From assembly GCA_041675905.1 (NCBI GenBank), contig JBAYSX010000002.1, forward strand, positions 148,382 to 212,381: a DNA stretch of 64,000 nt, read 5' to 3'. The stretch is from Sandaracinobacteroides sp041675905 (GTDB lineage Bacteria > Pseudomonadota > Alphaproteobacteria > Sphingomonadales > Sphingomonadaceae). The notes below the pieces were generated by a model, which worked only from the letters and a program-made list of their open reading frames with translations, was not told the DNA's origin and did not search any database. Position numbers and translations under genes: made by a program. Shown piece by piece: positions 42,713 through 51,753 of the stretch; position 1 is the first letter of the stretch; every line of letters starts with the position of its first letter.

Positions 42713-44457
42713 TATCCCAGCGCCTGCCCGTTGCGCAGCAATTTCCCCGGCGTTTTGTTCGTGCACTCACCGTTGATAAAAGTGGTTTCACCGTTGACGA
42801 TAATGTACTTGTAGCCGACACCACGGCTTACCCGCCGCCAGTCGTTGGCGGGCTGGTCATAAACCTTCGTGACCGGGGTCCAGCCCAGATTCTCGTAATC
42901 GTAAACGATGATGTCCGCGGGCGCGCCAACCTTGATCATTCCCCGGTTCTGGAAACCGGCGGCGGCGGCAGGTGCGGCGCTGAGGTGCCAATGGGCATAT
43001 TCCAGATCGACAAGCTTATGTTCGCGTACCCAATTGGCAATATATTCCGTTCCATAACGGCCGAGCCAGGAAAATTTCATATGGGCGCCACCGTCCGACA
43101 GACCCGGAAGCGTATGCCGGGCACGAAGAAGTTCCTGCATGTCTTCAAGGTTATAGTGGTTGGGCGGCGTGGCGAAGGTCGTCAAAAGATCATCCGCGAC
43201 GGCAATGTCCAGCATCACATCGACCGGGTGCCTGTTTTCTTTCGCTGCGATCTCCGCGATCGTCATGCCTTCATATTCGCCAAGGTCTTCATTCTCGACC
43301 ATGATAACACTGGTCGAATCCAGCGTATTGAACTGGATGGCGGACGTTGCTGCCGCCATTGTATTGGCGTCGATTTCCTTGACAGCGTCAAATTCTTCCC
43401 GAAGCGCCTGCCGCCGGGCCGGATCAAGCATCTTGGCCTTGCGTTCCGCCGTGGTGCCCATGCAGATGTCCCGCCACAGGGGGCTGTAATCGTACATGTT
43501 CCAGTCTTCGAACGTGAACTGGTAATCGATGCCCGTGATGATGGTCTGCGGCGTAACGCGAAGGCCGCGCTGGTTTGCATCGTCCGCCCATTTGATCCAG
43601 TCGCGCCAGCCTTCGGTTTTCATCCCGTGCTGGTCACACTCCAGAGCGATCGCGTTGTAGATGAGCGTTGCACCACTTGTTTCACAGAGCTTTTCGCATT
43701 CCTCAATGTTCAGGCCGTTGGTCTGGATGGCCCCGAAGCCCTTCTCCTTGAGAACACTGGCCAGTTCACAGAAATCGTCAATGTGCATGAAATCTGTAAT
43801 CATCGGCGTACCGTCATGGTCGCGCTGGAGTGTGTTTTCGCCGAGGCGTTGCGCGGAAATACCACAGGCGCCCGCGTCCATGGAAGCCGAGATCATTTCC
43901 TTCATCTCGTCAAGCTCGGCCTTGTTGGGACGACGCCCCTTGGCCTTGTCGAAGCCGCCCATCGCCTGAGCGAAAAGAGGCGCCAGCCCGACATAGGAAA
44001 TGACGTTCACGCCCTTCGGCGTCCGTTCCACGCTGTCCATATATTCCGGGAATGTCTCCCAGTCCCACGGCAAGCCCTCTTTCATCGCCGCAAGGGAGAT
44101 TGCTTCATTTCGGGTAAGAGCCAGCATCGCGCGCTCCCGATTTTCGGGTGCGCATGGCGCCAGTCCAAAGCCGCAGTTGCCGATCACAACCGACGTCACC
44201 CCATGCCATCCTCCGATGGAACAATAGGGATCCCAGAAAATCTGGGCATCGAAGTGCGTGTGGAGATCCACATAGCCCGGAGCAACTACCAGCCCATCCG
44301 CATCAATCACTTCGTCTGCGGTCTTCAGGGACAGTCCTCCGGCCCCGGTGATCCGCGCGACCTTTCCATCCTTGATCCCCACGTCGCCCACAAAACGAGG
44401 CGTGCGAAGACCATCGATAATGGTGCCATTCTTGATGATAATATCAAAATCGTTCAT
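42712..44457 (-). CDS. N-acyl-D-amino-acid deacylase-like amidohydrolase
   Basis: 581 residues. It is a metal-dependent hydrolase of the Amidohydrolase_3/D-aminoacylase group. IIIKNGTIIDGLRTPRFVGD and GLVVAPGYVDLHTHFDAQ supply the N-terminal beta domain and HTH metal site; GNCGFGLAPC, LSDGGAHMKF and GAPADIIVYDYENLG are family blocks. This group removes acyl groups from N-acyl-D-amino acids but also includes enzymes on other amides and hydantoin-like rings, so the true substrate is open. It is followed by the Rieske ferredoxin and preceded by a TonB-dependent receptor on the same strand, suggesting uptake and hydrolysis of one compound. Confidence 0.87.
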   Translation of the reverse strand: MNDFDIIIKNGTIIDGLRTPRFVGDVGIKDGKVARITGAGGLSLKTADEVIDADGLVVAPGYVDLHTHFDAQIFWDPYCSIGGWHGVTSVVIGNCGFGLAPCAPENRERAMLALTRNEAISLAAMKEGLPWDWETFPEYMDSVERTPKGVNVISYVGLAPLFAQAMGGFDKAKGRRPNKAELDEMKEMISASMDAGACGISAQRLGENTLQRDHDGTPMITDFMHIDDFCELASVLKEKGFGAIQTNGLNIEECEKLCETSGATLIYNAIALECDQHGMKTEGWRDWIKWADDANQRGLRVTPQTIITGIDYQFTFEDWNMYDYSPLWRDICMGTTAERKAKMLDPARRQALREEFDAVKEIDANTMAAATSAIQFNTLDSTSVIMVENEDLGEYEGMTIAEIAAKENRHPVDVMLDIAVADDLLTTFATPPNHYNLEDMQELLRARHTLPGLSDGGAHMKFSWLGRYGTEYIANWVREHKLVDLEYAHWHLSAAPAAAAGFQNRGMIKVGAPADIIVYDYENLGWTPVTKVYDQPANDWRRVSRGVGYKYIIVNGETTFINGECTNKTPGKLLRNGQALG

Positions 44458-44477
44458 TTTACTCTCCCGTCCAGTAA

Positions 44478-44492
44478 TATCAGGACCTGATA
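44478..44492. promoter_or_regulatory. Palindrome between receptor and amidohydrolase genes
   Basis: TATCAGGACCTGATA is a perfect inverted repeat with six-base arms and a three-base centre, 20 bases upstream of the amidohydrolase start. It may be an operator or a processing signal. Confidence 0.35.
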
Positions 44493-44505
44493 ATTTCCCA
44501 AATGT

Positions 44506-46926
44506 TTAGAAATTCACCGTTGCCTGCAATAATATCTCTCTCGGTCTTCCGATCGATCCATATTGCTGGGTTCCCATGCCACCCGGCTTGTCATTTGAAT
44601 CTACGAGATAAATCTTGTTCGTAAGGTTCCGGCCTATGAGAGCGAACTGCCACCGCTCAACCGAAGACACTGTGACCGCCGCATCCCAGCGGATGAACTT
44701 GTCCTGGTAGGCAGCCGGCGAGATGACGTCCGAAACATAGTGACCGCTGGTGTAAAATGCGTCGCTCGACAGCCCCAGTTGCCAGTCACGGCTGATCGGA
44801 AACTCATAGGTAAAACCTGCGTTGGCTGACCAGTCCGGCGCGCGCGTTGTCGGCCTCCCGCTCAAATCCTGGCTCCCGGTCAAGGGATCGCAGCCGGTGG
44901 CGGCACTCTGTCCGGCATAGCAACTCGCATTCGGAAAATTCCGGTAGCGCGAGCGGTTATATGCTCCGGCCGTGCGAAGTGTCAGTTCCGGCGTGGCGTG
45001 GAATGTCGCGCTGAGTTCCGCTCCCTGCTGACGCGCGGACGCGGCGTTTGCAATGATGAACGATACCGACGCAGGATCAAATGACGTAACCTGAAGGTTT
45101 TTGTAAGTATACCGATAGACCGAGCCCTCCAGTCGCAGACGTCGATCCAGCCACTCGCTCCGGAACCCCAGTTCAAACCCTTCCGCCTTCTCGGGCTGGA
45201 AAGTGATGCCCTCCACGGTTGTCAGACCCTGTCCGAGCAAAATGGACGCAAGCGAATACCCACCGGATTTGTAGCCTGTCCGATAAGCGCCGTAAAACAT
45301 CAGTTCGCGCGTTGGCCGCCAGCGAAGAGTCACCTCGGGTGAAACGTTGTTATCCCGGAACCGGTCGGGGAATGCATCGCGCGAAAGGACGCCTTCCAGC
45401 GCGGGGTGTACGTAGGTATTTTGCATATTGGAATTTTTTGTTTCCCGCGTCCACCGCGCTCCGCCAGCGAGCTCAAGATCGTCGGTGATGTCGACCATAA
45501 GTTGCCCGAAGAAGGACCAGGTTTCACCTTTGGTTCCTCCATCCCGTTCAAATGATTGATATTTTCCCGTCGCGGGGTCGATGCCCACGGTGGCGATGCG
45601 GATAGTGGTATCGAAGTTGGTGCTGGCTTTCTGGTAAAATCCGCCAATCATCGCATTGACCGGCCCGTCGAAAGAACTCAGCAAACGCACTTCCTGGCTA
45701 AAGGCCCAACTCTTGTCGCGCTCGGCGGCGGCGTAGTATCCGAATACGGTTGCGTCCGAGGTGTCAAAATATTTGGACGTGTAATCCATATATCCGGTGA
45801 CCGACGTCAGCGAAAAATTATCCATCTCCAGACTGTTGTTCCAGGAGGCCATCACCGCATCAAACTTGCGATATGGTATCCCGCCATTCGCGAGTGGCCA
45901 GTTTTCTGCCACCTCGGGAGCCATATCGCCGCGTGAGAGCTTCTTGTCGATTTTGCAATCGTCGAACGGATCGGCGATACCGCCGACCGTGACAAGAGGC
46001 TCGCCGGGTGCACAGCCGAAGCCCTGCCAGTTGGATGCGAAGCCATCATCCTCGAAAGTTGAATAATGAACCTTTAGCACGGACGAGAATTGATCGGTCG
46101 GATGAAAGTCGAGTGTCAGGCGGCCATCGAATGCACGCTCATCAAGCCGTTTGTCCGAAGCGCCCGGAAGCATCCCGGGCCCGCCTGCGGGTCCGAACGG
46201 ATTGGCGACGGGCTGCGCAAGGTTCCGGATAAAGCCCTGCATTTTACGGGCGCGAACAGCAACACGGGCGCCCAGTGTATCCGTCAGAGGCCCGGAAATC
46301 GCCCCCTCTCCGATCACCTCGTCGGCCCCGAATTCATAAGCAACCCGGGCATAGCCCTCGATCCGGTCCCCTGGCCCCTTGCTGATGACGGAAACCACCC
46401 CGGCGGGACTGTTTTTGCCAAAGAACAGGGCTTGCGGCCCTTTGAGCACTTCCACCTGCTGCAAGTCAAAAAACCCGGCTGTGATCAGGCGACCGCGGCT
46501 GACCTGGACACCGTCGATGTTGATCGACACCGCCTGATCGAACCCGGAATTGTTCGGGGACGTGCCGATACCGCGAATGCTGAGAAACCCGCCCCCGCTG
46601 CCGCCGGAAGTGCCCAGATTTACCTGGGGGACGAGTTGCCCGGCCTTGGTCAGATCAGCCACGCCATACCGTGCGAGAGAATCCGCGCCAATGGCCGTTA
46701 CGGATGCCGGTACGTCCAGGGCGGTTTCGCTTCTTTTTCGAGCTGTAACCACGACATCTCCGAACCCGTCCGCGACCGTCGCGCCCGGATTGGACACCGC
46801 CCACACGGGCGACGCTGCAACAAACATGAACGCGGCGGGCGCCGCCAGCGCAACGCCGGGAAGCTGCCCCAGATATTGGCGGAAAATGGATGCCCGCCCT
46901 GCCTTCTGGATGAACAATTCCTTCAT
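44506..46926 (-). CDS. TonB-dependent outer-membrane receptor
   Basis: 806 residues. A signal peptide runs to about residue 43 (FMFVAASPVWA). The TonB box region follows with DVVVTARKRSE; the plug has RGIGTSPNNSGFDQAVSINI, GVQVSRGRLITAGFFDLQQV and VEVLKGPQALFFGKNSPAGV; the 22-strand barrel ends with REILLQATVNF. It imports a bulky or scarce compound using TonB energy. The ATG at 46926 follows GGGGAG; a longer opening to 47253 has no signal peptide at its start. It heads the unit with amidohydrolase and ferredoxin; the ligand is inferred to be their substrate. Confidence 0.92.
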   Translation of the reverse strand: MKELFIQKAGRASIFRQYLGQLPGVALAAPAAFMFVAASPVWAVSNPGATVADGFGDVVVTARKRSETALDVPASVTAIGADSLARYGVADLTKAGQLVPQVNLGTSGGSGGGFLSIRGIGTSPNNSGFDQAVSINIDGVQVSRGRLITAGFFDLQQVEVLKGPQALFFGKNSPAGVVSVISKGPGDRIEGYARVAYEFGADEVIGEGAISGPLTDTLGARVAVRARKMQGFIRNLAQPVANPFGPAGGPGMLPGASDKRLDERAFDGRLTLDFHPTDQFSSVLKVHYSTFEDDGFASNWQGFGCAPGEPLVTVGGIADPFDDCKIDKKLSRGDMAPEVAENWPLANGGIPYRKFDAVMASWNNSLEMDNFSLTSVTGYMDYTSKYFDTSDATVFGYYAAAERDKSWAFSQEVRLLSSFDGPVNAMIGGFYQKASTNFDTTIRIATVGIDPATGKYQSFERDGGTKGETWSFFGQLMVDITDDLELAGGARWTRETKNSNMQNTYVHPALEGVLSRDAFPDRFRDNNVSPEVTLRWRPTRELMFYGAYRTGYKSGGYSLASILLGQGLTTVEGITFQPEKAEGFELGFRSEWLDRRLRLEGSVYRYTYKNLQVTSFDPASVSFIIANAASARQQGAELSATFHATPELTLRTAGAYNRSRYRNFPNASCYAGQSAATGCDPLTGSQDLSGRPTTRAPDWSANAGFTYEFPISRDWQLGLSSDAFYTSGHYVSDVISPAAYQDKFIRWDAAVTVSSVERWQFALIGRNLTNKIYLVDSNDKPGGMGTQQYGSIGRPREILLQATVNF

Positions 46927-47159
46927 TATTTCTCCCCTTCTGTTTTTCGTTGTGGAGCACGGCCGGCGTCCATGTTGCCCGGACGCACCATCACAACCTA
47001 TCAGGGGTACAGGCATTTTCGCGCCTCCCAGTCTACAAAAGCGTTGCCCGAAAATATTCCTTGCATGGGTGGCAACCGCTGGCCGTTGCCCGTATTTGCG
47101 CCGCGATGCGTCAGACACAGAGCCGGGAGCACCTGGCGGATCGGCGCCAGGAGTATATT

Positions 47160-47171
47160 CATTGCGCAATG
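47160..47171. promoter_or_regulatory. Perfect 12-base palindrome
   Basis: CATTGCGCAATG, about 105 bases upstream of the phytanoyl-dioxygenase-like gene. A dimeric regulator could bind here; which one is unknown. Confidence 0.3.
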
Positions 47172-47198
47172 CGCGCCTCATGCCGCGAGCCGCAGAAA

Positions 47199-47214
47199 TC
47201 CACCTTGAGGTGGA
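47199..47214. promoter_or_regulatory. Inverted repeat with seven-base arms
   Basis: TCCACCT-TG-AGGTGGA, centred about 70 bases upstream of the phytanoyl-dioxygenase-like gene. Position and symmetry suggest an operator. Confidence 0.35.
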
Positions 47215-47274
47215 CTTGCGGGAGAGAGGATCGGGATAGCCTGTGTCGATCAATCAGCACAACGGAGCTTCGAT

Positions 47275-48138
47275 ATGTCGTTAGTTCATCTGCCCGGTAA
47301 CGCCACAGCCGCTGAGGCGATCGCTTCGGTCAAGTCGAATGGTTATGTCATTATCGATTCGCTGGCGTCGAAAACGGTGATGGACCAGTTGCAGGCAGAG
47401 CTCTCGCCCTACATCGAGAATACATCGTTCGGGTCGTCGGAAGAGACTGGCCGACGGACGCGGCGCACAGGATCGCTGGTCGCGCGGTCTGAAACCGCCC
47501 GCTCCCTGATCGCGCATCCGATCGTGCTGGCCGTCTGCGACGCCTGCCTGCCTGCCAATACGGGCTATCATCTGTCTCTGACTGAAGTAATTTCCCTCTG
47601 GCCCGGAGCGGAAGCGCAATTCATCCACCGCGATGAACTCGGATACGGGGCATTTCCTTTCCCGGTCGATTACGAAGTCCAGATCAGTACGCTTTGGGCA
47701 ATGAGCGACTACACCGAGGAAATGGGGGCCACCCGGGTAGTGCCCGGCAGCCACCGCCTGCCCTCCGACGTCAAGTTTACCCAGGCGGATACAGTTCCGG
47801 CTGTTATGGAGCGCGGATCGGTGATGATCTACAGCGGCAAGCTCTATCATGGCGGCGGCGAGAATCGCTCGGACAGGGTGCGGCAGGCGATGAATGTCGA
47901 TTATGGCGCTGCATGGACCCGTCAGGAGGAAAACCAGTATCTCTCCTGTCCGCCGGAAGTGGCGCGGACGCTGCCGGACGACTTTCTGAAGCTGATGGGA
48001 TACCGCGCATTTGAAGGCTGGGGACGCGTCGGCGACTGGATCGACCCACTGAGCCACTTGCGTGGCTATCCGCAGCCAGTTGCCGTGACCGATGTGCTGG
48101 CTGAAGTTTATCAAAAGGCTCTGGAAGAAAACGCCTGA
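47275..48138 (+). CDS. Phytanoyl-CoA dioxygenase (PhyH)-family Fe(II)/2-oxoglutarate oxygenase
   Basis: 287 residues. The iron triad is H118 and D120 (FIHRDELG) with H192 (LYHGGG); R201 is placed to bind 2-oxoglutarate. MGATRVVPGSHRLP is the typical strand before the distal histidine. These enzymes hydroxylate unactivated carbons while decarboxylating 2-oxoglutarate. The sequence is bacterial catabolic or natural-product-like rather than taurine-specific. It is divergent from the TonB receptor unit and followed by a LuxR-type regulator. Confidence 0.88.
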   Translation: MSLVHLPGNATAAEAIASVKSNGYVIIDSLASKTVMDQLQAELSPYIENTSFGSSEETGRRTRRTGSLVARSETARSLIAHPIVLAVCDACLPANTGYHLSLTEVISLWPGAEAQFIHRDELGYGAFPFPVDYEVQISTLWAMSDYTEEMGATRVVPGSHRLPSDVKFTQADTVPAVMERGSVMIYSGKLYHGGGENRSDRVRQAMNVDYGAAWTRQEENQYLSCPPEVARTLPDDFLKLMGYRAFEGWGRVGDWIDPLSHLRGYPQPVAVTDVLAEVYQKALEENA

Positions 48139-48218
48139 CAACCGTCAGCACAGATCGGACTACGTCTGCGACGCATGTCGGATTTCCGCTGGCACCCACT
48201 TCCAACTCTTACGGATCC

Positions 48219-48242
48219 ATGTGGCGCGATTGCGCGCCACAT
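48219..48242. promoter_or_regulatory. 24-base inverted repeat upstream of LuxR-type regulator
   Basis: ATGTGGCGCG and CGCGCCACAT flank ATTG with perfect ten-base arms, about 85 bases before the regulator start and 80 bases after the dioxygenase stop. No T-run follows, so it looks more like an operator or an mRNA stem than an intrinsic terminator. Confidence 0.55.
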
Positions 48243-48325
48243 GCTAGCTTCGCCCCCTGACGTAAAATTCTCAAACGAAGAATGGCGTCCAGGGGTGGGT
48301 CTGCAACAAGAGAGGAGAGGAGTGG

Positions 48326-49027
48326 TTGACCAATCATTCATCGGGTCTGCCCCCGACTCGCGGCGACCTTATTATCGACGAGTTGCTTCGGTTCAGTCGC
48401 AGCGCGCTCAGCGCTTCGGCAGTGGTGCTGGCCTGGCTGAACGAAGACGGGGATCCCAGCGACGCTGGAAATATCGGGTTACGCGAAGCCCTTCTTGAGG
48501 ACTATTTCAGCGCAGGCGTATATCATCATGACCCGCTTTTCCCCGGTGTTCTGGTTTCAAAGCCGGAAAAAATTCACTGTCTGTCTTCGCTGGCCTCGCA
48601 CGGAACCACCCGTACTGCGGCGCAAGACTACACCATGTTTCTGACACGCTATGGTTACCGGGATGAGATCGATCTGGTGTTCAGCAATGGTGCAGCGCCG
48701 TCCGCACACCTGGTGGCCCTGAGCGACACCGGCTTCGCGTATCCGCGTCCGGAAATAGAAGCGCTTCACAGGTTTCTCCAGCATACGATCAGCGGACACC
48801 CCTATATCCGAAAACAGACACAGGCGGCGCTGTTGCGCGATCGTTTCGCGCTTACGCACCGTGAGATACAGGTCGTGGATTTGATCCGTTCAGGCGCTTC
48901 AAATGCGGACATCGGGAAAAATCCGGGCATCGGTCTTGCGACTGTGAAGACCCATGTCATCCGGGTGCTGGACAAGCTGAGCGTCGATAGTCGGTGCGCC
49001 CTGGTTGCGTTTGTAAATGAACTGTGA
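48326..49027 (+). CDS. LuxR-type HTH transcriptional regulator
   Basis: 233 residues. The HTH at about residues 175-230 reads LTHREIQVVDLIRSGASNAD, IGKNPGIGLATVKTHVIRVL and DKLSVDSRCALVAFVNEL. The N-terminal domain (DYTMFLTRYGYRDEIDLVFS, then ALSDTGFAYPRPEIEALHRF) is a sensing domain of unknown ligand. The start is a TTG with a strong purine-rich site (GAGAGGAGAGGAG) just upstream. Its domain layout mirrors the regulator at 35.3 kb. It probably controls the adjacent dioxygenase or receptor genes. Confidence 0.85.
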   Translation: MTNHSSGLPPTRGDLIIDELLRFSRSALSASAVVLAWLNEDGDPSDAGNIGLREALLEDYFSAGVYHHDPLFPGVLVSKPEKIHCLSSLASHGTTRTAAQDYTMFLTRYGYRDEIDLVFSNGAAPSAHLVALSDTGFAYPRPEIEALHRFLQHTISGHPYIRKQTQAALLRDRFALTHREIQVVDLIRSGASNADIGKNPGIGLATVKTHVIRVLDKLSVDSRCALVAFVNEL

Positions 49028-49211
49028 ATAGCAGCCCGGATAGCGGTCGCGGCAAGCGTGCCGCGTGACCGGTCGGGAAGGTCGGCGTTACCCACGTAGT
49101 TCCTCCGGTTTTCCACCCAAAGGTTGACGACATCCCATCCGCCTTCGGCCAGAAACGGACTTTCAAACAATAAGGTGTGAATTGCACCACGGGGATCGGA
49201 GGAAAAATCGG

Positions 49212-51491
49212 GTGGCCAACAAGATCGCTGTGTTCCGTTTATTGGTGACCGCATCAACCCTCGTATGTGGGGGAACTCTCGCAGCGCAGGGCGTGGAAAG
49301 CCCGGCTGCTCCGTTCCGGTCAGGGGTCGGCGATATCATCGTGACGGCACAGAAGCGGCAGGAAAGTCTTCAGGATGTGCCGATTTCCGTTACCGCCCTC
49401 TCCGGCGATCAACTGGCCCAGCGGCAGATCCGGATAGCCGAGGATCTTGTCTCGAGTGTTCCCAACCTGCAGGTCAATTCGCCCCTTGGTAACGGAATTC
49501 CTGTTTTCTCCCTGCGGGGGGTGACGATGTCTGACCTCGGCCTTTCGCAGAACGGGCCGATCGCCGTCTACTATGATGAAGTTTATAAAGGCAATTTTGC
49601 GATCATGGGGCTGGGGCTTTTCGACCTTGAGCGCGTTGAGGTTCTGAAAGGTCCACAAGGCACCCTCTATGGCAAGAATACGACCGGCGGCGCCATAAAC
49701 CTGATCAGCCGCAAACCCGGCTTCACCACCGGCGGCTATCTGTCGGCGGGATACGGTAACTTTAATCGCGTGACATCGGACGGCGCGATCGAAGTCGCAG
49801 CGGACGAAACCCTTGGCGTGCGCATCGCTTACACGTTCGAGCGGGCGGATGGTACGATCCGGAATCTGTATCCTGATGCCCCTGACGCAAGTTCAACCCG
49901 CCAATATGGTATTCGTGGCAGCCTGCGCTATCGTCCGAATGAGGACTTCGACCTTACCATCCGTGCATCCACAACATTGCAAAACCCATATAACTATGGG
50001 GTGATTGCGGTCGAAAACGAAAACGGGATTGGCGGGTCGATCAGAAATATGTTTGGTCTGCCGGGGGACACGCGCGCCGGTTTGGGCAAACGCGAGATTC
50101 GCAGCCCCGACATTACCCGACGCCGCCTCCGGACCTATGCATTGGCCGCCAATGCAGATATCCGTATCAACGACGATCTGCTTCTGACGTCCATCACCTC
50201 CTATGATCAGGGCAGGATTGCGTTTGACGAGGACTCCGAGGGAATGGAGGTCGAACTGAATCTGGTGACATACAGGGGCAAGACCCGGCAGTTCACCCAG
50301 GACCTCCGTCTGACCAGTGATTTCGACGGGCCGCTGAACTTTATCCTCGGGGGGTATTATTCCGTAGAAAAAATCAAGAATGATACGCTTTTGCGGTTCT
50401 TCCATGATATGGATGTCAATGGCGATGGATCGCTGAATGCCCAGGACTGTCTTGACGGTGGCGGGCTCGTAGCCTGCTCCTATTATAACAAGTTCAACCA
50501 GAAGAAGACGAGTGTTGCGGTTTATTCGGATGCCACTTACGATATCACGGACCAGATCACGTTGCGGGGCGGCCTTCGTTACACGCATGACAAGGGAAAC
50601 CTGAGCGGGTTCCTCGCACAAATGCTTGGGCCGGATGGCTCCCTGATTGCAAACCTGATTCCTGGCAGCCCGTCGGATTTGTTTGCCACAACATCGCGTG
50701 ACTTCAAGATCAACAATGTCTCGGGCAAGGCCGGGATCGATTATCGACCGGCAGACGATGTTTTACTCTACGCCAGCTACAGCGTCGGCTACCGGGGTTC
50801 ATCCTTCAATGCGCAAGCATTCTTTGCACCTGATGAACTCACTACCGTGGAGCCGGAGAAGTTGCGCGCGCTGGAGGCGGGATTCAAAACCGAAATGTTC
50901 GATCATATGGTCCGGCTGAACGGGGCCATATTCCGGTACAGCTATATTAACCAGCAAACCCTGGACGTTGACCCGACCACATCTATCCAGCAGCTTGTCA
51001 ATCTTCCAAAGGCACGGATACTCGGCGCGGAACTCGATCTGCAAGTAAGACCAGTATCCAGGCTGACATTATCGGCCGGCCTCGGGCTGCTGGACACCAA
51101 GGTCATAAGGGGAACGATCCAGGGGATCGATATTCGCGGAAACAAACTGATCAGCGCGCCGAAAATCACACTTTCCACTTCAGCAGACTGGAACGCGCCG
51201 ATCGGATCATGGGGTGCTGCGGGTTTTCGCGTGGACCTGTCCCATACTTCCGGGCAATATTACGATCTGCTCAATAATCGCGGCGCGTTTGAAGATGACT
51301 TCACTCTGGTCAACGCGCGTGTGCGCGTGCATCCGGAATCGGACCGGTTCGGTGTGGCATTGTGGGTTAAGAACCTGACAAACACCTATTACAGGACAAA
51401 CCGCACCGATGTGCTCGCAGGGTTTGATTATATTTACACGCATGTAAACGATCCAAGGACATATGGCGTGACCGTGGATGTTAAATTCTAG
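49212..51491 (+). CDS. TonB-dependent receptor with a dockerin-like calcium loop (first copy)
   Basis: 759 residues. Signal peptide to about residue 26, then GDIIVTAQKRQESLQDVPIS (TonB box and plug start), LERVEVLKGPQGTLYGKNTT and GGAINLISRKPGF; the barrel ends with TYGVTVDVKF. An extracellular-loop segment has D401-V-N403-G-D405-G-S-L-N-A-Q-D412, matching the DxNxDGxxxxxD calcium-binding pattern, followed by a cysteine pair (C413 and C422). The GTG at 49212 follows GGAGG. Closely related to the receptor at 54.9 kb, including this loop. Confidence 0.92.
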   Translation: MANKIAVFRLLVTASTLVCGGTLAAQGVESPAAPFRSGVGDIIVTAQKRQESLQDVPISVTALSGDQLAQRQIRIAEDLVSSVPNLQVNSPLGNGIPVFSLRGVTMSDLGLSQNGPIAVYYDEVYKGNFAIMGLGLFDLERVEVLKGPQGTLYGKNTTGGAINLISRKPGFTTGGYLSAGYGNFNRVTSDGAIEVAADETLGVRIAYTFERADGTIRNLYPDAPDASSTRQYGIRGSLRYRPNEDFDLTIRASTTLQNPYNYGVIAVENENGIGGSIRNMFGLPGDTRAGLGKREIRSPDITRRRLRTYALAANADIRINDDLLLTSITSYDQGRIAFDEDSEGMEVELNLVTYRGKTRQFTQDLRLTSDFDGPLNFILGGYYSVEKIKNDTLLRFFHDMDVNGDGSLNAQDCLDGGGLVACSYYNKFNQKKTSVAVYSDATYDITDQITLRGGLRYTHDKGNLSGFLAQMLGPDGSLIANLIPGSPSDLFATTSRDFKINNVSGKAGIDYRPADDVLLYASYSVGYRGSSFNAQAFFAPDELTTVEPEKLRALEAGFKTEMFDHMVRLNGAIFRYSYINQQTLDVDPTTSIQQLVNLPKARILGAELDLQVRPVSRLTLSAGLGLLDTKVIRGTIQGIDIRGNKLISAPKITLSTSADWNAPIGSWGAAGFRVDLSHTSGQYYDLLNNRGAFEDDFTLVNARVRVHPESDRFGVALWVKNLTNTYYRTNRTDVLAGFDYIYTHVNDPRTYGVTVDVKF

Positions 51492-51753
51492 CGCCTGGTT
51501 TGGCAGGGCAGCAAACGGGGCGGACGGTCGCATGACGGCGGCTGCATGCACGCTGGTCTCCGCCGCCAAGGTGCGCGTCAACCGTTCCCTGTGCTTCGTC
51601 TCTGAACAGGCTGTTCAAAACTGAAGGCGCTTGCACCCACGCTCGTGCGCGGCTATCTCCGCAGCACTCTGCCGGATACCGTTCCTGAACCGGCCCAACC
51701 ATGCGTCCGTCGCTTCCCCGTGAATCCGGATGCCGTGTGATCTGGATTTACGA

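Larger units (their letters stand above)
46927..47274. other. Divergent promoter region with palindromes
   Basis: 348 bases between the TonB receptor (minus) and the phytanoyl-dioxygenase-like gene (plus). It must hold both promoters. Two palindromes are visible: CATTGCGCAATG at 47160-47171 and TCCACCTTGAGGTGGA at 47199-47214, both nearer the plus-strand gene. No gene is recognised. Confidence 0.5.

Noticed and set aside
42502..44490. 662-codon plus-strand open frame opposite the amidohydrolase
   Set aside because: Antisense to a recognised enzyme, with no ribosome-binding site or family resemblance.
46090..47208. 372-codon plus-strand open frame across the TonB receptor start
   Set aside because: It overlaps the receptor's coding start and the divergent promoter region, and the translation shows no domain.
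48219..48242. Intrinsic terminator for the PhyH-like gene
   Set aside because: The stem is strong but is followed by GCTAGCTTCG, with no T-run; listed as an operator candidate instead.
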